A stretch of 64,000 bases of DNA. It comes from Bradyrhizobium tropiciagri. Lineage in GTDB: Bacteria > Pseudomonadota > Alphaproteobacteria > Rhizobiales > Xanthobacteraceae. Below, in pieces: positions 63,946 to 64,000 of this stretch. The stretch lies in the NCBI RefSeq assembly GCF_018130545.1, contig NZ_JAFCKF010000008.1, forward strand, positions 62,001-126,000, in the 5' to 3' direction. Under the pieces are notes generated by a model that saw only the letters and a program-made list of their open reading frames with translations, searched no databases and was not told where the DNA came from. Every line of letters starts with the position of its first letter. Position 1 is the stretch's first letter. Made by a program: the position numbers and the translations under genes.

Positions 63946-64000
63946 CTACGGCCTCACGTAACTCCAGCCCTGCTCCTGCAGCTCCATCAGATGCACCACA
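63946..64000 (-). CDS. C-terminal fragment of an unidentified protein
   Basis: Reading inward from the window's right edge on the minus strand, a frame gives VVHLMELQEQGWSYVRP and then a TAG at 63948-63946. Seventeen residues are visible. The codons are ordinary for this genome and the stop is followed by an intergenic repeat, so it is probably a genuine gene end. No family can be named. Confidence 0.5.
   Translation of the reverse strand, partial: VVHLMELQEQGWSYVRP

Noticed and set aside
1-64000. tRNA or rRNA genes
   Set aside because: No cloverleaf with a GTTCRA-type T-loop and CCA-acceptor stem, and no rRNA conserved core, was found on either strand by reading.

Overview
The window is GC-rich alphaproteobacterial chromosome, most likely Bradyrhizobium or a close relative. 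The evidence is strong third-position G/C bias, the argJ / parvulin / secA order, many branched-chain-amino-acid/urea-type ABC transporter genes, and several families of short intergenic inverted repeats of the kind scattered through Bradyrhizobium genomes. This assignment is inference from gene content and style, because no database search was possible. No rRNA, tRNA, CRISPR array or complete insertion sequence was found.

Layout. 0-6.2 kb: end of an unknown gene, argJ (arginine biosynthesis), a periplasmic parvulin isomerase, and divergent secA. 6.3-9.6 kb: a PhnB-like protein and a membrane protein with a spermidine-synthase-like domain. 9.6-19 kb: an apparent amide-utilisation island. It has a divergent MarR regulator with a palindromic operator over the likely promoter, two tandem AmiC-like binding proteins without export signals, an amidase-signature enzyme, and a complete five-gene ABC importer whose Tat-exported binding protein belongs to the same superfamily. 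19-23.4 kb: small secreted and membrane proteins, an S41 protease, a Do/HtrA protease and an NTF2-like protein.

23.5-33.9 kb is the most unusual part. A tight minus-strand operon encodes three phage-tail-collar (Mdp-like) proteins and a GNAT acetyltransferase. Upstream of it in transcription order is a 2508-residue secreted-type repeat protein with nine 98-residue repeats, cadherin-like and beta-helix regions, and a C-terminal metzincin-like domain whose zinc motif reads HExxExxGxxD. The giant gene has its own intrinsic terminator and a perfect TGTGA-N6-TCACA site at a class-II-like position. 34.6-39 kb: a lipoprotein adaptor and an RND pump.

39.3-47.8 kb: an orphan amino-acid/amide-type binding protein, a MAPEG protein, an AttEFGH-like ABC system in one operon with an exported methyltransferase-like protein, and an MFS transporter. 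47.9-57 kb: a D-aminoacylase-like hydrolase, a ClC channel with a divergent MarR gene and a palindromic operator, a CYTH-CHAD protein, a second MFS transporter, an orphan ATP-grasp protein, and a 57-residue charged protein. 57-62.5 kb: a vitamin B12 uptake locus. A cobalamin riboswitch precedes a TonB-dependent receptor, and a BtuCDF-like transporter lies on the opposite strand. 62.6-64 kb: an MBL-rhodanese fusion (persulfide dioxygenase type) and the 3' end of one more gene.
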